A stretch of DNA of 64,000 nt from Corticimicrobacter populi (GTDB lineage Bacteria > Pseudomonadota > Gammaproteobacteria > Burkholderiales > Burkholderiaceae_B), in the NCBI RefSeq assembly GCF_003123725.1, contig NZ_QETA01000004.1, forward strand, positions 186,001-250,000. The letters are read 5' to 3'. A model generated the notes under the pieces. The model saw nothing but the letters and a program-made list of their open reading frames with translations, was not told where the DNA came from and ran no database searches. The position numbers were made by a program, and so were the translations under genes. The stretch's first letter is position 1; each line of letters opens with the position of its first letter. This document shows, piece by piece, positions 16,495-27,032 of the stretch.

Positions 16495-16704
16495 TTGAAA
16501 ACAGAAATCGGTATTGTGAAATGGTTCAACAACGAAAAGGGCTTTGGTTTCATCATGCCCGAATCCGGTGGCAAGGACCTCTTCGCACATTATTCCGAGA
16601 TTCAGGGCTCCGGCCACAAGACGCTTGAAGAAAACCAGCGCGTGTCCTTCGTGGCAGCCGTTGGACAGAAAGGCCCTCAAGCCACGAAGATCGAGATTCT
16701 TTGA
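16495..16704 (+). CDS. Cold-shock protein (CspA family), TTG start
   Basis: The 69-residue single CSD protein has both RNA-binding motifs: KGFGFI (RNP1) and LFAHYSEI (RNP2-like; usually FVHFS). The initiation codon is TTG, set by a good AAGGAAG site 7 nt upstream; no ATG alternative lies in frame. The 93-nt gap after infA is AT-rich and could be a structured leader as in other cold-shock mRNAs. It is followed by a strong intrinsic terminator. It binds single-stranded RNA/DNA as an RNA chaperone. Confidence 0.93.
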   Translation: MKTEIGIVKWFNNEKGFGFIMPESGGKDLFAHYSEIQGSGHKTLEENQRVSFVAAVGQKGPQATKIEIL

Positions 16705-16761
16705 TATGACTGAGCTGTCGCCTGCCTGATGAGGCAGGGGACTGGCGTCAAGACGTCATGC

Positions 16762-16796
16762 AGCCGGTTCCCGAGGTTCGGGAGCCGGCTTTTTTT
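16762..16796 (+). terminator. Intrinsic terminator of the cold-shock gene
   Basis: A 13-bp GC-rich stem (AGCCGGTTCCCGA / TCGGGAGCCGGCT) with a 3-nt loop is followed directly by seven T. It ends the rightward infA-csp transcript. The T run abuts the stop codon of pgaD, which comes from the opposite direction. Confidence 0.93.
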
Positions 16797-17254
16797 CAAG
16801 AGGAATACACATTTTCGTGGTCGCCAGATCGCGTCATATCTTGGATATCCATATCCACGATCCGTCCCCGGTCATCGTGTACAAATACAACCTTGCGTGC
16901 TGCATGCAGTTTTTTGTATTGACGCTCGGTCAGGATGAATTTGCGGCATAGCTCTTCCGGGCGCACAGGTTTGAATGCGCCGCGTCGGGCGGCGCGCTCG
17001 AAGCGACGTTGGTTGTAGCGTGCCCAACTGAACAGCAGCAGCGCATTGAGCAATCCCGTCGCCAGATAGCCGCCCAGAGTACCGGCGGCTGACCAGTCGG
17101 TCAGGTAGAGGCGTGGCAGCGCGCTATCCAGGCCGGTGGACGATACCTTGATCAACCCATGCAGCAACAGGTACAGCAACACCCACCAGGCTGCCAGCGT
17201 CAGAACGAAGTCAATGGCATGTGCCAGTCGATTGCGTTGTGAGGCAATAATCAT
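16796..17254 (-). CDS. pgaD: PgaD, poly-beta-1,6-GlcNAc synthase subunit
   Basis: The 152-residue protein has two transmembrane helices (about 15-38 and 60-85) followed by a basic cytoplasmic tail, as in PgaD/BpsD/HmsS. PgaD works with the glycosyltransferase PgaC and both bind cyclic di-GMP in E. coli, turning on polymer synthesis. Its ATG overlaps the pgaC stop (ATGA). It is the last gene of the operon. Sequence conservation in this subunit is low, so the call rests on context as well. Confidence 0.9.
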   Translation of the reverse strand: MIIASQRNRLAHAIDFVLTLAAWWVLLYLLLHGLIKVSSTGLDSALPRLYLTDWSAAGTLGGYLATGLLNALLLFSWARYNQRRFERAARRGAFKPVRPEELCRKFILTERQYKKLHAARKVVFVHDDRGRIVDMDIQDMTRSGDHENVYSS

Positions 17255-18588
17255 TTTCGGTCCACGGTATCGATGCCACGATCCGGGCTCACCCAGCGCG
17301 CACGCGTGCGTCGGAGCCGGAGCATGACCTTGGGGAAGCTGACCAGCGTGGTCAGGAGCGTGATCATCCAGTAGGCCAGCGGATACCAGATGATCCAGAA
17401 CAGCGAGCGCCCGAGACGCGGCTCGTAGCGGCGGTCAATCAGCAAGCTGATGCCACACTGGATCAGGCAGGCCATGGCCAGCACCAGCCCGGTGAAGGCT
17501 GGTGGTGCCAGGCTTTCAACGCGTACGTGTGGCGGCAGTTCGACGACCATCCCCAGCAGCCAGAGCAGGATCGACAGTGCCAGGGAAAAGGCCCAGAGGA
17601 CCGACAGGCAATACTCCGCCATCAGCGGCCACATGCGGCGCCAGCGCCAGCGCCAGATGCCGCGCATATTCTTGATGAAAACCTCGGCACCGCCCTGGGC
17701 CCAGCGCAGGCGCTGTTTCCAGAGCCCCCGCACTGTTTCAGGCATGAGGATCCAGCACAGGGCGCGGGGTTCATAGAAAATGGCACCGTGATCCAGTTGC
17801 AGTTTCCAACTGATGTCGATGTCTTCGGTGACCATGTCGGTACTCCAGTAGCCAACCCGCTGCAGGGCGCGCCGATGGAAGGCCGCGACCACGCCGGAGA
17901 CGGTGAATACCTGGCCGTAGACACGCTGCGTACGCTTGATCAGGCCGATGATCGACGAGAATTCCCCCACCTGGATGCGGCCGATCAGCGTGGAGCGGGT
18001 GCGTACGCGCGGGTTGCCGGTGACTGCTGCGACCCTTGAGTTTTCGAGCATGGGGGCGACCAGATAGGCGGCTGCATCGGGATCCAGCATGGCGTCGCCG
18101 TCAATGCAGACCAGATAGTCGCTGCGGGCCGCCAGCGCGCCCATGCGCAACGCCATGGCCTTGCCCTGGTTCTCGGCCAGGTGGATGACCCGAAGCCGCT
18201 CATCCTGCTCCAGCAGGGTATCCAGGATGGCACCGGTCTCGTCGCTGGAACCATCGTTGATGGCGATAACCTCGATGTGCGGGTAGCGCTGGGCGAGGGC
18301 AGCGGAAAGCGTTTCGATGACATGCCGGCCTTCGTTGTAGCAAGGCACCAAGATCGAAATCAGCGGATTGCCGGGCAGTTCTGGTGGCGGAGCCTGGGGG
18401 CCGACAGTCCAGTGGCGTTCACGGACCAGCCAGAAGTACAGGCCACCCGATATCCAGATGCCGGACATGAACAGTGGATAGAGAAAGACGAAGGCCAGCA
18501 ACAGATCCCCGGTCAGGCTCAGTGCCGCGCCAAAGGGCGCACCCAGCATCAGGACCAGGATCAGCAGGGCAAGGAGGCGATCTATCAT
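17251..18588 (-). CDS. pgaC: PgaC, processive GlcNAc glycosyltransferase
   Basis: The 445-residue GT2 enzyme has two N-terminal helices, a cytoplasmic catalytic domain and three C-terminal helices. Visible motifs are [10 protein letters not shown] (DxD region), [12 protein letters not shown] (acid/base ED) and QRLRWAQGG (QxxRW), typical of processive synthases. The ATG at 18588 makes an ATGA overlap with pgaB; an in-frame ATG at 18603 is also possible. It polymerises UDP-GlcNAc into poly-beta-1,6-GlcNAc and moves it over the inner membrane with PgaD. Confidence 0.95.
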   Translation of the reverse strand: MIDRLLALLILVLMLGAPFGAALSLTGDLLLAFVFLYPLFMSGIWISGGLYFWLVRERHWTVGPQAPPPELPGNPLISILVPCYNEGRHVIETLSAALAQRYPHIEVIAINDGSSDETGAILDTLLEQDERLRVIHLAENQGKAMALRMGALAARSDYLVCIDGDAMLDPDAAAYLVAPMLENSRVAAVTGNPRVRTRSTLIGRIQVGEFSSIIGLIKRTQRVYGQVFTVSGVVAAFHRRALQRVGYWSTDMVTEDIDISWKLQLDHGAIFYEPRALCWILMPETVRGLWKQRLRWAQGGAEVFIKNMRGIWRWRWRRMWPLMAEYCLSVLWAFSLALSILLWLLGMVVELPPHVRVESLAPPAFTGLVLAMACLIQCGISLLIDRRYEPRLGRSLFWIIWYPLAYWMITLLTTLVSFPKVMLRLRRTRARWVSPDRGIDTVDRK

Positions 18589-20609
18589 GGCAGCGGATAC
18601 CATTCTCGGGACAGGGCCGGCCGTATCGTGTCCAGATGCGGCTGGTTGGTTGCGAAATCATCGGGGTAATAACCGAAATTGAGTGCGCCGCGCATCTGCA
18701 GTCGCTCCATCCAGCGTGCCAGTTGCGCGCTGTCGAGCGCCCGTGAGTCGACCGGCGCACGCCAGTCCACCGCCTGCAACTCGAATACTGTGCGCGCCAG
18801 CGCGCCCGGACGCTTCGCCACTTCATCCACCAGCCGATCCAGCCAGGCATCGGTCTGTGCCGGTGGTATCTTTTCCATTAGCGGCATGGCCATGGGCGCG
18901 ACCCAGTCGTAGGCCGCCAGGAAGTCGTCGAGGTTCTGCGCGAACCAGGTTTCGCTGGCCGGATCGAGGATCGGCAGGGCGAACAGGTTGCGCGCTGTCT
19001 GTATGTGGGGCCCGCGTATCTTGCGGACCCGCTCGGTCAGTTCCTGCGTCAGGCCGATCAGGGCCTGGCTCTTGAATCGCGACCAGCGTTGCTGCATATC
19101 GGGATCGGCACGCAAGGCATCCAGATCGTCCGGCAGCCCTGCATTGAGGTAGGCTGCCCGTGCCGCCGGACTGGCGTCCTCGACATCGCCGAGCAGCGCA
19201 TCGTCGTGGAACAGAATGCCGGTAAACGGTGCCTGCCAGGCCAGGTCTTCGTAAATGTCCCCGATACGGCGGCGTACTTCCGCATCGAAGGGTGAGAGCC
19301 GTATGTATTGATCCGGATCGATACGTGTCGCGCCGGTTGCGGGATCCCAGGCCTGGACGCGTGGCAGTGTCGGGCCGAAGTCGAAGCCGAGCACCGGCAT
19401 CCAGGCGAAGACTTTCACGTCGGCCCGGTTGAAGATCTGCCAGGCGGCCCGGTTGAACAGGTCAGCCCGCATCGGCAGCCAGCGGTTCGGAAAATACAGC
19501 GATTTGACCAAACCGTCACCGGCAGGATCGGCGAACGCCTGCAGGAAGACGTGGGTGACGCCCATATCCTTGATGCGCTGTACCAGTACACCGAGGTTCT
19601 CATTGGTCTGCTCGGGATCAGGGTCGTAGACATAATCCAGGTCCACATGCATGACCCGCATGATTTCCTGCGCTTCCATGGCATGTACCGAATGGGCGAA
19701 TTCGCGTGTGGAAGGATCGTTCGACACCAGGAAGCGGGGCGAAGACATCAGTGAGCCAAGTTGGGCGGGGCCATCCTGGAGTGTCAGGGTCATGCGATAG
19801 CCTTGCTGGCCCAGGATTTCGATGGCAGCGCCGGTAGAGGCACCATAGGGCCAGACCCAGACGCGCGGGGCCCGCCCCGTGGCTGCCGCGATCCGTGCCG
19901 ATATGTTGCGGGCATCCTGCGTCAGGCGGTCCCGGTATTGCGACCGATCTTCGTAGGTGCCGGTCCGGGCATCGAACGCCAGCGTGGTGGCGGCCGGTTG
20001 CTGGTTGCCCTGCGGATTGGCCTGGATGCCGAAATGCAGGTTATTGGTATGGGAAGCGATTTCAACCAGCCCGGAATCTGACATCTCGGCAATCTGTGCC
20101 CAGGTCGTGAAGTGCGTTCGCGCGACGGGCAGGCCACCGAAATCCACCGGTTCTCCGGCCGGCGTATCCAGCCAGCGCCCGACTAGTGCGAAGATCGCTG
20201 GCCAGCGATAGGCCTTGAGCAAGGGGAATACCCGCGTGTAGAAACTGCTGTAGCCATCGTCGAAGCTCAGCAGGACAGCCTTGTCGGGCAATGTCGGGCC
20301 GCCTTGGCGGGCAGCCAGTACCTGGTCGACCGAGACGGCCTGATAGCCGTTTTCGCGCAGCCAGGCCAATTGCGTCAGCAACCGGTCTGTGCGTACGCCC
20401 ACAAAGCGCTGGTCGGCATCCAGGTCATCGACGTCGTGATAGGCCAGGGACAGGAATTGGTTGGCGGGCCAGGGCTGTTCGGTAGGGGCCAGCGGCCGTT
20501 CTGCCGGTGGCGTGAAGACCGGCAGGTCCTTGGCGCATGCGGCCAGCATCAGCAGCAACAGGGTGGTTGCACACCCTGTGCGCCATGCCCGTATTGTTCG
20601 TGCATTCAT
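18585..20609 (-). CDS. pgaB: PgaB, poly-GlcNAc N-deacetylase/hydrolase lipoprotein
   Basis: The 674-residue protein has a lipoprotein signal peptide (lipobox MLAAC, Cys25). The N-terminal polysaccharide deacetylase domain (about 40-290) has [10 protein letters not shown] and [12 protein letters not shown] metal/catalytic motifs. The C-terminal glycoside-hydrolase-like domain (about 310-660) has [17 protein letters not shown] and FHDDALLGD. It partially deacetylates the polymer in the periplasm, which is needed for export through PgaA. It lies 28 bp after pgaA in the same operon. Confidence 0.95.
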   Translation of the reverse strand: MNARTIRAWRTGCATTLLLLMLAACAKDLPVFTPPAERPLAPTEQPWPANQFLSLAYHDVDDLDADQRFVGVRTDRLLTQLAWLRENGYQAVSVDQVLAARQGGPTLPDKAVLLSFDDGYSSFYTRVFPLLKAYRWPAIFALVGRWLDTPAGEPVDFGGLPVARTHFTTWAQIAEMSDSGLVEIASHTNNLHFGIQANPQGNQQPAATTLAFDARTGTYEDRSQYRDRLTQDARNISARIAAATGRAPRVWVWPYGASTGAAIEILGQQGYRMTLTLQDGPAQLGSLMSSPRFLVSNDPSTREFAHSVHAMEAQEIMRVMHVDLDYVYDPDPEQTNENLGVLVQRIKDMGVTHVFLQAFADPAGDGLVKSLYFPNRWLPMRADLFNRAAWQIFNRADVKVFAWMPVLGFDFGPTLPRVQAWDPATGATRIDPDQYIRLSPFDAEVRRRIGDIYEDLAWQAPFTGILFHDDALLGDVEDASPAARAAYLNAGLPDDLDALRADPDMQQRWSRFKSQALIGLTQELTERVRKIRGPHIQTARNLFALPILDPASETWFAQNLDDFLAAYDWVAPMAMPLMEKIPPAQTDAWLDRLVDEVAKRPGALARTVFELQAVDWRAPVDSRALDSAQLARWMERLQMRGALNFGYYPDDFATNQPHLDTIRPALSREWYPLP

Positions 20610-20637
20610 ATTGTGGGCTCCGTATGCCGGGACTGGA

Positions 20638-23100
20638 TCAGAATCGGTAGTTCAGGTCGAACTGGATGCGGGTCTCGCGTTCGCGCACGCCGTCGTAGGG
20701 GCGGCTGGTGGCCGTGACCATCAGACCGGCCTCGAAAACGTCATGCATACGCAATCGTTGCCCGTAACCGATCAGGCCGGTCGCGGCAGTGCCGTAGTCG
20801 CGCTGTACATAGGCACCTGCGCCAGCCTGGAATACCTGTTCCCAGACGGTTTCGTAGCGGCGATACAGGATGTGGCTGATCTGAAGTGCCGGGGCGATGT
20901 CCAGGTCTGCCCGTGGGCTGTAGTACGGCGTATCGGATTGGCTGTTGCGCGAGGCTTCAAGTGCCCAGAGGGCATCGAGGCTGACGTGTGGCCGGGTGTA
21001 AAGGCGTGTCTGCCCCGTCAGCGTCCAGCGATAGCGCTGGTTGCCGTCGCTGAAGCGGTTGGTGCCGACCTCCATGCGCCACTGCTGGCGCTCGCTGCCA
21101 AGCCAGCGCGCGAACAGGGTGAGCCCATTGCTGCGGATGCCATTGCGCAGGGCGCGTAGCGGTGTATCGCGTGCCAGGAGGGCCGCTTCACCGCCCAGTT
21201 GCCAGTGGTCGTCCAGGTCGTAGGCCGCAGCCAGACGCAGGCCGGTGCGGTGGCCCTGTCCGTAGCTGTTGCGGGAAATTTCCCCCTCCAGCCACAGGTC
21301 ACGACTGCGCCGCTCCAGACCGGCCCGCTGCCAGTTGTAGCCGATATTGCCTTCCTCGAATTGGCCATAGGCGCGTCCGAGGCCTGCGAAGGCGCGCCAG
21401 TCGTAGTCGATGGGGGGGGTATAGATGACGGCATCGACGCTGTAGTCGCCATTGCCGCTGACAGGACTGTCGTTGGACAGGCCTCGGTGGCCGCTGATAC
21501 GCAGCTCGGCCTTGCGATAGACATCGAACAGCCGGTTCAGGCGCTTGACCGGCCAGGATTCGGGATCGCGCCGAAGCGTCTCGGCTGCCAGCATGTCGGT
21601 CTGGCGCCATTCACGCAGTTCGAGCGCGGTCAGACCCTGGCCCGTCATCAGTGGAATGTCGCGTGGGGCCAGTGCTTCGGCAATCTTCAGGCGGCGTTCG
21701 GCATGGCGCGGCCACATGCGGGCGCGATGGCTTTCGGCCAGGGCGATGTGCAGGTGCTGGTTGCCGGGGGCCCGCCGCAGCAGCGCCTCGAGTTTTTCAA
21801 CGGCCCGGTCGGTGGCATTGGCATAGAGGTCGGCCATGTCGGTCGCGAGTTGTGTGTCGAGGCGTCGCGCATTGGGCTGGGGTTCGGGCTGGCCGGCGAT
21901 ACTGAGCCGCGCGTCGCGCCGATTGGCTTCGGCCACGACCGCGTATGCCCGTTCAAAATCTTCGGTTTCCACCAGCGCATAGAAGAGGCCCAGTTCAGCC
22001 AGCATGCGCTCCTCGTCGTCCTGTGTCAGGCGCGTCAGCGCCTGCTCGAAACACGGAATGGCGTGTTCGGGCTGGCGCAGTTCCAGGTAGGCCGAACCGG
22101 CCAGGCGCAGCACATAGGGCGAGTCGATGGCGGCATCGGCGGCCAGCGCTTCGTACTCCTGTGCCACGGCACGCCATTGCTGCCTGCTGGCCAGGGCATC
22201 CAGTCTGTCCAGACGTGCCCGGCGCATGGCATCCTGCGTTTCCGGCAACTGCCGTGCCCAGTCGGCAAGCAGTGTGTCGTAGCGCTGCAGAGCCCGGTCT
22301 GCAATGTCGAAGCGTTCCGCTTCAGAGCGTGCCGGCAGGCTGGACAGGCGTACCGATCCGGCCACGGCGTCCAGTTCGAGATCCCGGTGCGCCGTAGCAT
22401 CCAGGAGACCGGGGTGGCTAGCGGCCAGTGCCAGGGCCGGGGCTGCCAGCCCGATGGTTTGCATGGCATTGATCAGTGCGGTGATGATCTGCCGATCATC
22501 TGGCCAGCGTGCATGAGCGAGATCCAGCGTATGCCAGGCATCGTAGTCCTGGCCTGCCTGGGATTGAACATAGGCCAGGACAAGATGGGGGAGCGGTGCA
22601 TCGGGAGACTGGGCCAGCCAGGTCCGGGCCAGTGGCATGGCCTGTGCTAATTTGCCGGCGTCGGCCTGGGTCAGTATGTGCCCGGCGCGCAGTTGCGGAT
22701 CCTGCGGTGCTGCCTGCATGGCGCGGGCATACAGGATTTCCGCCTGTGACCAGTTATGCCTGAAGCGCAAGGCCCGTGCTGCTGCACCCAACATGTCAGG
22801 CGTCCAGTGCTGGTCCTGGGCATAGCGTTGATAGAGATCGATGACTTCGTCATCAAGGCCGGCCCAACTGGCAATCAGGACATGGTCCCGAAGTCGGTTC
22901 GCCTGTCCGTCACTGCGATGTGCGCCATGATCCAGTGTGCGCAGGTAGCCAAGCGCAGCGTCGTGCTCGCCGGTGCGAGCCTGATGGATGAGTTGTTCGT
23001 AGTGTTGCTGTGTGACGGGAGCTGCCGGGATGGACATCGGCAATGCCGATGCGATGGTCGCAGCAAAAAGTGCGGCCCAGTGCGGGGATGGAAGATTCAT
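20638..23100 (-). CDS. pgaA: PgaA, outer-membrane poly-GlcNAc export porin
   Basis: About 820 residues: signal peptide ending near SIPAAP, a long TPR-rich periplasmic region (to about residue 510), and a C-terminal beta-barrel ending in Phe (FDLNYRF), as expected for an outer-membrane protein. PgaA exports the deacetylated polymer. The ATG at 23100 is preferred; a GTG at 23118 in frame would add six residues before the signal peptide. It is the first gene of pgaABCD and has a long AT-rich region upstream. Confidence 0.94.
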   Translation of the reverse strand: MNLPSPHWAALFAATIASALPMSIPAAPVTQQHYEQLIHQARTGEHDAALGYLRTLDHGAHRSDGQANRLRDHVLIASWAGLDDEVIDLYQRYAQDQHWTPDMLGAAARALRFRHNWSQAEILYARAMQAAPQDPQLRAGHILTQADAGKLAQAMPLARTWLAQSPDAPLPHLVLAYVQSQAGQDYDAWHTLDLAHARWPDDRQIITALINAMQTIGLAAPALALAASHPGLLDATAHRDLELDAVAGSVRLSSLPARSEAERFDIADRALQRYDTLLADWARQLPETQDAMRRARLDRLDALASRQQWRAVAQEYEALAADAAIDSPYVLRLAGSAYLELRQPEHAIPCFEQALTRLTQDDEERMLAELGLFYALVETEDFERAYAVVAEANRRDARLSIAGQPEPQPNARRLDTQLATDMADLYANATDRAVEKLEALLRRAPGNQHLHIALAESHRARMWPRHAERRLKIAEALAPRDIPLMTGQGLTALELREWRQTDMLAAETLRRDPESWPVKRLNRLFDVYRKAELRISGHRGLSNDSPVSGNGDYSVDAVIYTPPIDYDWRAFAGLGRAYGQFEEGNIGYNWQRAGLERRSRDLWLEGEISRNSYGQGHRTGLRLAAAYDLDDHWQLGGEAALLARDTPLRALRNGIRSNGLTLFARWLGSERQQWRMEVGTNRFSDGNQRYRWTLTGQTRLYTRPHVSLDALWALEASRNSQSDTPYYSPRADLDIAPALQISHILYRRYETVWEQVFQAGAGAYVQRDYGTAATGLIGYGQRLRMHDVFEAGLMVTATSRPYDGVRERETRIQFDLNYRF

Positions 23101-23513
23101 GCACGATCGAACTTTCACCCGATGGCAGGACGGAGCTGCATGCTTCTGGCATGCATTCTTTAAGCATGATCCTGCGCCTCATCTTTCGGAAGAATGATGT
23201 CGGATGCTTTTTAGAATATGGTATCGAATGTGTTGAAAATGCTTCTTTTGCCTTTTAATTGATACTGAATTTGGCTAATTTTTAGAGGCTAGGTTTCAGA
23301 TATGACAAGCAAGAAGCTGTATCTGGCAAGGCGAAGACGATCAGAGCGTCATCAATAGTTGCATTTCATCTGTTCTCCGCCTTGGGCGAGTGGGTGGAGG
23401 CCAGAATTGCACAGGAATTGGTGTCGCCATGGTCGCGTGGTGTGAGTCTGTTGTGGTTCAATCACGGCACCATGGGAATCGGGTGGTACGAAAAAAACAG
23501 ATAGGGGGCTGTC
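23101..23513. promoter_or_regulatory. Intergenic region upstream of pgaABCD and the ABC export operon
   Basis: The 413 bp between the divergent pgaA and adaptor genes hold no convincing gene. Near pgaA, TGCATGC-TTCTG-GCATGCA (23137-23155) is a perfect 7-bp stem with 5-nt loop, and another GCATG follows at 23164; this would lie in the pgaA mRNA leader. The stretch 23200-23300 is strongly AT-rich and the likely promoter area of pgaA. In E. coli the pgaA leader is bound by CsrA; here I see only a single well-placed GGA on the coding strand, so that control is not supported. Confidence 0.45.
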
Positions 23514-24698
23514 TTGGCTTTACATGTATCGTTGCGGCGACGCTGGACATGGCTGCTGATGCTGATGGTCGCGTTGGCGTTGCTGCTGTGGCGTCCGTGG
23601 CAGGGTAGCCCGGTGCCAGTCTATCGTCTCGACAACCGTCCTCTGGTGCAGGATGTCGTGGCCAGTGGCCGCATTGTTGCGCGTGAGCGCACACGGCTGG
23701 GGAGCGAGGCGGCTGGCGTGGTCGTGGAGCGTTTCGTGCGCGAAGGCGACACTGTGACGGCAGGGCAATTGCTGGTTCGCTTGCGCAATGACGAGGCGCT
23801 GGCACGCCTGGCCGAGGCCGAGGCAGTCCTGGATCAGCTTCAGGATGTGCGCCGCCAGCAGGTGGCAGCCGAGCTGCGCGAGGCGGAGGTCGCTCTGGTA
23901 CAGGCCGAGCGCGAGGCACGCCGGCGGCATGATCTGGCTGCCCGTAACGCCATGCCAAGGGAAACCGCAGAGCAGGCACAGCAGGTGCTGGATACCGCCC
24001 GGTTACGGCGTGATCGCGCCCGGCTGGCGCAGCGTGACCTGGCGGGTGATGGCCCCGAGGAGCGCACGCTGCGCGAGCGGGCGGCCGTTGCTGCTGCCGT
24101 GCTGGCTCGGACCGAGGTACGTTCGCCGTTCGATGGCGTGGTTGCCGCGCGCCTGGTCGAGGTGGGCGATGCTGTCCAGGCAGGGCAACAACTGTTTGAT
24201 ATCGTGCGCCTTCCGGCCGTCAACGAGGCGGTGATTCCGGTCGATGAAAAATTTCTCGACCGGTTGGCGGTTGGGCAGAGCGCGGTGGTGATTGCCGATG
24301 CTTTCCTGGACCGGCCATTCCAGGCCGTGGTGGATCGTATTTCCCCACAGGTCGATCCGCAACGCGGTACGGTGGATGTGCATCTGTTGCCTCAGTCCGT
24401 GCCGGATTATCTGCGTGAGGATATGACGGTGTCCGCAACGATTCGGACCGCCAGCAAGGACGATGCGCTGGTCGTGCCCAATGACGCGCTGGCGTCGCGG
24501 CGTGGTGATCGCGCCACGGTGCAGGTGTTGCGCGGTGATCGGGCCGTGGTGGTGCCGGTACGCCTGGGATTGCGGGGGCTCTTTGCCAGCGAGGTACTGG
24601 AAGGCCTGGTCGCAGGAGATCTGGTGCTGGCGAATGCGGCACCGGTGGGCGACAGGCGTCTGTCGCCGCAGGAACAAGCCTTTCCGGATGACCTGTGA
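23514..24698 (+). CDS. MacA-like periplasmic adaptor (HlyD/RND-MFP family)
   Basis: The 394-residue protein has an N-terminal anchor helix (about 8-27), a barrel-sandwich lipoyl half at GEAAGVVVERFVREGDTVTA-like positions 60-85, a coiled-coil hairpin (about 95-190) and the second half at RSPFDGVVAARLVEVGDAVQ (204-223). The start is TTG, chosen from an AGGGGG site. It overlaps the permease gene start by one to four bases. It bridges the inner-membrane ABC permease to an outer-membrane channel, which is not encoded nearby. Confidence 0.85.
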   Translation: MALHVSLRRRWTWLLMLMVALALLLWRPWQGSPVPVYRLDNRPLVQDVVASGRIVARERTRLGSEAAGVVVERFVREGDTVTAGQLLVRLRNDEALARLAEAEAVLDQLQDVRRQQVAAELREAEVALVQAEREARRRHDLAARNAMPRETAEQAQQVLDTARLRRDRARLAQRDLAGDGPEERTLRERAAVAAAVLARTEVRSPFDGVVAARLVEVGDAVQAGQQLFDIVRLPAVNEAVIPVDEKFLDRLAVGQSAVVIADAFLDRPFQAVVDRISPQVDPQRGTVDVHLLPQSVPDYLREDMTVSATIRTASKDDALVVPNDALASRRGDRATVQVLRGDRAVVVPVRLGLRGLFASEVLEGLVAGDLVLANAAPVGDRRLSPQEQAFPDDL

Positions 24699-25933
24699 TG
24701 AAAGGCCGACTGATGGGCTGGTGCGATAACACCTGGTTCGCCAGTCGGGTGGCGCTGCGGTTTCTGGGCCAGAGCCGGGTGCAGACGTCGATCATTCTGG
24801 TCGGCATTGTCGTGGGTGTGTCGATTATCGTGTTCCTGCGCGTGCTGATTGGCGGCCTGCAGGCCAACGCCATCGATCGCATGCTGGGTACCCAGTCGCA
24901 TATTGCGATCGAGGCGGCAGATCGTGTCAACATGCCGGCTGCCGGGCCAGAGGGGCGTTGGCGCCTGATGCTGGAAGACAGGCGCGCGCAGGGCCTGCAT
25001 TCGATAGACGATTGGCAGCGCCTGGTGCCGGCGCTGGAATCCCTGGAGGGCATCCGTGCCGTCTCGCCGATGGTGTCGGGCGCAGCCATCGGCAGACGCG
25101 GCGGCGCGCGCGAAGCGGTGACCGTGCTGGGGGTGGATGCCGACCGCTACCAGCGCATCGTGCCGGTTGGCAACAACCTGCGCGAGGGGGCGTTCACCCT
25201 GTCGCCCGGCAATGTGGCGATCGGCAGCCGTCTGGCCGAGACGCTGGGGCTGCAGGCGGGTGGCAAGCTGCGCATTGAGGCGGATGAGGGGGCCAGCGCC
25301 GTGATGACAGTCGCCGGCATTTTCGAGATGGGCGTGCGCGAACTGGATTCGCGCTACGTCTACATGGATATGAAGCAGGCCCAGTCCTTGCTGGATCTGC
25401 CGGGGGGCGTGACGCGTATTGATGCTACCGTGGACGATATTTTCGCGGCCCGCACCATCGCCGATCGGATTGCCCGATTGCTTGGGCTGAAGGCAGAAAG
25501 CTGGATGCAGACCAATGCCCAGTTGCTCAATGCCTTGCGTTCGCAATCCATGGCGACGACTTTGATCAGCGTATTCGTGGCCCTGGCGGTGGCGATTGGC
25601 ATCGCTGCCGTATTGGCCGTGAGCGTCACCCAGCGGACGCGTGAAATCGGCATTCTGCGGGCCATGGGGACGACGCGGTGGCAGATGCTGGCTGTGTTTC
25701 TGCTGCAAGGGGCAATACTTGGCCTGGCGGGTTCGCTGGCGGGTAGCCTGGCGGGATGGGGTATGGTGGCTGCGTTTCATGCCTTCGGTCCGGGCCTGTT
25801 CGAGACGCCGTTTCCACCCCAGACGATTCCCATGGCCATTGCGATTGCCACCTTGAGCGGTGTGCTGGCCGCTGCCATTCCTGCATGGCGCGCGGCGCGC
25901 ATGGACCCGGCGGAGGCGATACGCTATGTCTGA
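24698..25933 (+). CDS. MacB/LolC-type ABC export permease
   Basis: The 411-residue protein has one N-terminal helix (about 28-50), a large periplasmic domain (about 55-280) and three C-terminal helices with the FtsX motif region TQRTREIGILRAMGTTRWQM, the usual MacB/LolCE topology. The ATG at 24698 is chosen; a GTG one codon earlier overlaps the adaptor stop. It overlaps the ATPase gene by 8 bp. It probably exports lipids, peptides or toxic compounds; the substrate is unknown. Confidence 0.9.
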   Translation: MKGRLMGWCDNTWFASRVALRFLGQSRVQTSIILVGIVVGVSIIVFLRVLIGGLQANAIDRMLGTQSHIAIEAADRVNMPAAGPEGRWRLMLEDRRAQGLHSIDDWQRLVPALESLEGIRAVSPMVSGAAIGRRGGAREAVTVLGVDADRYQRIVPVGNNLREGAFTLSPGNVAIGSRLAETLGLQAGGKLRIEADEGASAVMTVAGIFEMGVRELDSRYVYMDMKQAQSLLDLPGGVTRIDATVDDIFAARTIADRIARLLGLKAESWMQTNAQLLNALRSQSMATTLISVFVALAVAIGIAAVLAVSVTQRTREIGILRAMGTTRWQMLAVFLLQGAILGLAGSLAGSLAGWGMVAAFHAFGPGLFETPFPPQTIPMAIAIATLSGVLAAAIPAWRAARMDPAEAIRYV

Positions 25934-26642
25934 TGATAGATCCAGGCAGTCCGCTCCGGTGCTGGCCGTGCGTGAGGTGCGAAAGTCCTACCATGTCGGT
26001 CTGCCGACAGAATCCGAGGTGTTGCATGGCGTCAGCTTCGAATTGGCTGCGGACGATTTCTGCGCGCTGGTCGGACCTTCCGGATCAGGCAAGACGTCCT
26101 TGCTGAATCTGGTGGCGCAACTGGATACGCCTACACAGGGTGAAATCGAGCTGCTGGGCCATCCCACCCGTGGCATGCAGGATCAGGCGCGTACCTTGCT
26201 GCGCCGCCGTGCCCTGGGTTTCGTGTTCCAGTTCCACCACCTGATACCGGCGTTCACGGCCCTGGAAAACGTCCTGATGCCGTGCATGATCGATCATGGC
26301 AAACCTCGCATGGCCGATCGCGAGCGCGCATTGGCGTTGCTGCAAGACGTTGGGCTGGGGGATTTTGCGCACAAGCTACCGACGGAGCTCTCCGGTGGCC
26401 AGCAGCAGCGCGTGGCCATTGCCCGCGCACTGGTCACGCATCCCCCCTTGCTGGTGGCGGATGAACCCACGGGCAATCTCGATACCCAGACCGCCGAGAG
26501 CATCTTTGCCCTGTTCCGGCGCTTTCATGAGCAATTGGGATGCGCGGTATTGATCGTGACCCACGACCAGCGGCTGTCGTCGCAGGCTGACCGACTGATT
26601 ACGCTGGTGGATGGGCGGATTGCAGGGGATTGCGTGCGTTGA
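25926..26642 (+). CDS. LolD/MacB-type ABC ATPase
   Basis: The 238-residue ATPase has Walker [10 protein letters not shown], signature [13 protein letters not shown], Walker [13 protein letters not shown] and the His switch in IVTHDQR. The ATG at 25926 is inside the end of the permease gene; a longer in-frame reading upstream is only the permease gene in another frame. It energises the permease of this three-gene operon. Confidence 0.92.
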   Translation: MSDDRSRQSAPVLAVREVRKSYHVGLPTESEVLHGVSFELAADDFCALVGPSGSGKTSLLNLVAQLDTPTQGEIELLGHPTRGMQDQARTLLRRRALGFVFQFHHLIPAFTALENVLMPCMIDHGKPRMADRERALALLQDVGLGDFAHKLPTELSGGQQQRVAIARALVTHPPLLVADEPTGNLDTQTAESIFALFRRFHEQLGCAVLIVTHDQRLSSQADRLITLVDGRIAGDCVR

Positions 26643-26652
26643 CACCAAAACG

Positions 26653-26685
26653 AAAAAAGGACCTACGCCATAAACGTAAGTCCTT
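26653..26685 (-). terminator. Intrinsic terminator after tRNA-Cys (minus strand)
   Basis: On the minus strand, AAGGACTTACG-TTTATGG-CGTAGGTCCTT forms an 11-bp stem with one mismatch, followed by TTTTCGTTTT. It sits 10 bp beyond the tRNA 3' end. The mirrored strand lacks as good a T run, so it mainly ends the leftward tRNA transcript. Confidence 0.8.
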
Positions 26686-26694
26686 GATTTCATT

Positions 26695-26768
26695 TGGAGG
26701 CGCAAGCCGGAATCGAACCGACGTACACGGATTTGCAATCCGCTGCATAACCACTCTGCCATTGCGCC
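26695..26768 (-). tRNA. tRNA-Cys (anticodon GCA)
   Basis: The 74-nt minus-strand sequence folds into a standard cloverleaf: acceptor stem GGCGCAA/TTGCGCC with encoded CCA, anticodon loop TTGCAAA in the stem GGA..TCC, and T-loop GGTTCGATTCC. The anticodon GCA reads UGC/UGU. It is convergent with the ABC export operon. Confidence 0.97.
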
Positions 26769-26783
26769 ATCAGCAAAGGCGAA

Positions 26784-26789
26784 ATTCTA
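26784..26789 (-). promoter_or_regulatory. Candidate -10 box of tRNA-Cys
   Basis: TAGAAT on the minus strand lies 15 bp before the mature 5' end of the tRNA, a good distance for a tRNA promoter. The upstream -35 region is A-rich but has no clear TTGACA. Confidence 0.4.
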
Positions 26790-27032
26790 CACGAAGCTGG
26801 ATTTTTTTGCAGGGAAGCCGACAGGAAGCATTCAGGCTGCCTCAACAGCGCAAGTCCTTGTTAACAGTAGTTGCATTTTCTAAATACAAAACCTGTGTTA
26901 CTTCTGCTTCTTCATAGGCTCAGTCAATAGGGCCAACTGTTTCTCATGTTCCATCCGGGTATCCCGGGCATCTGCGCTGCCCGGAGACAAAATGCCCCGG
27001 TGCTGCTCCCCCACTGCATACATGGAGATGTC

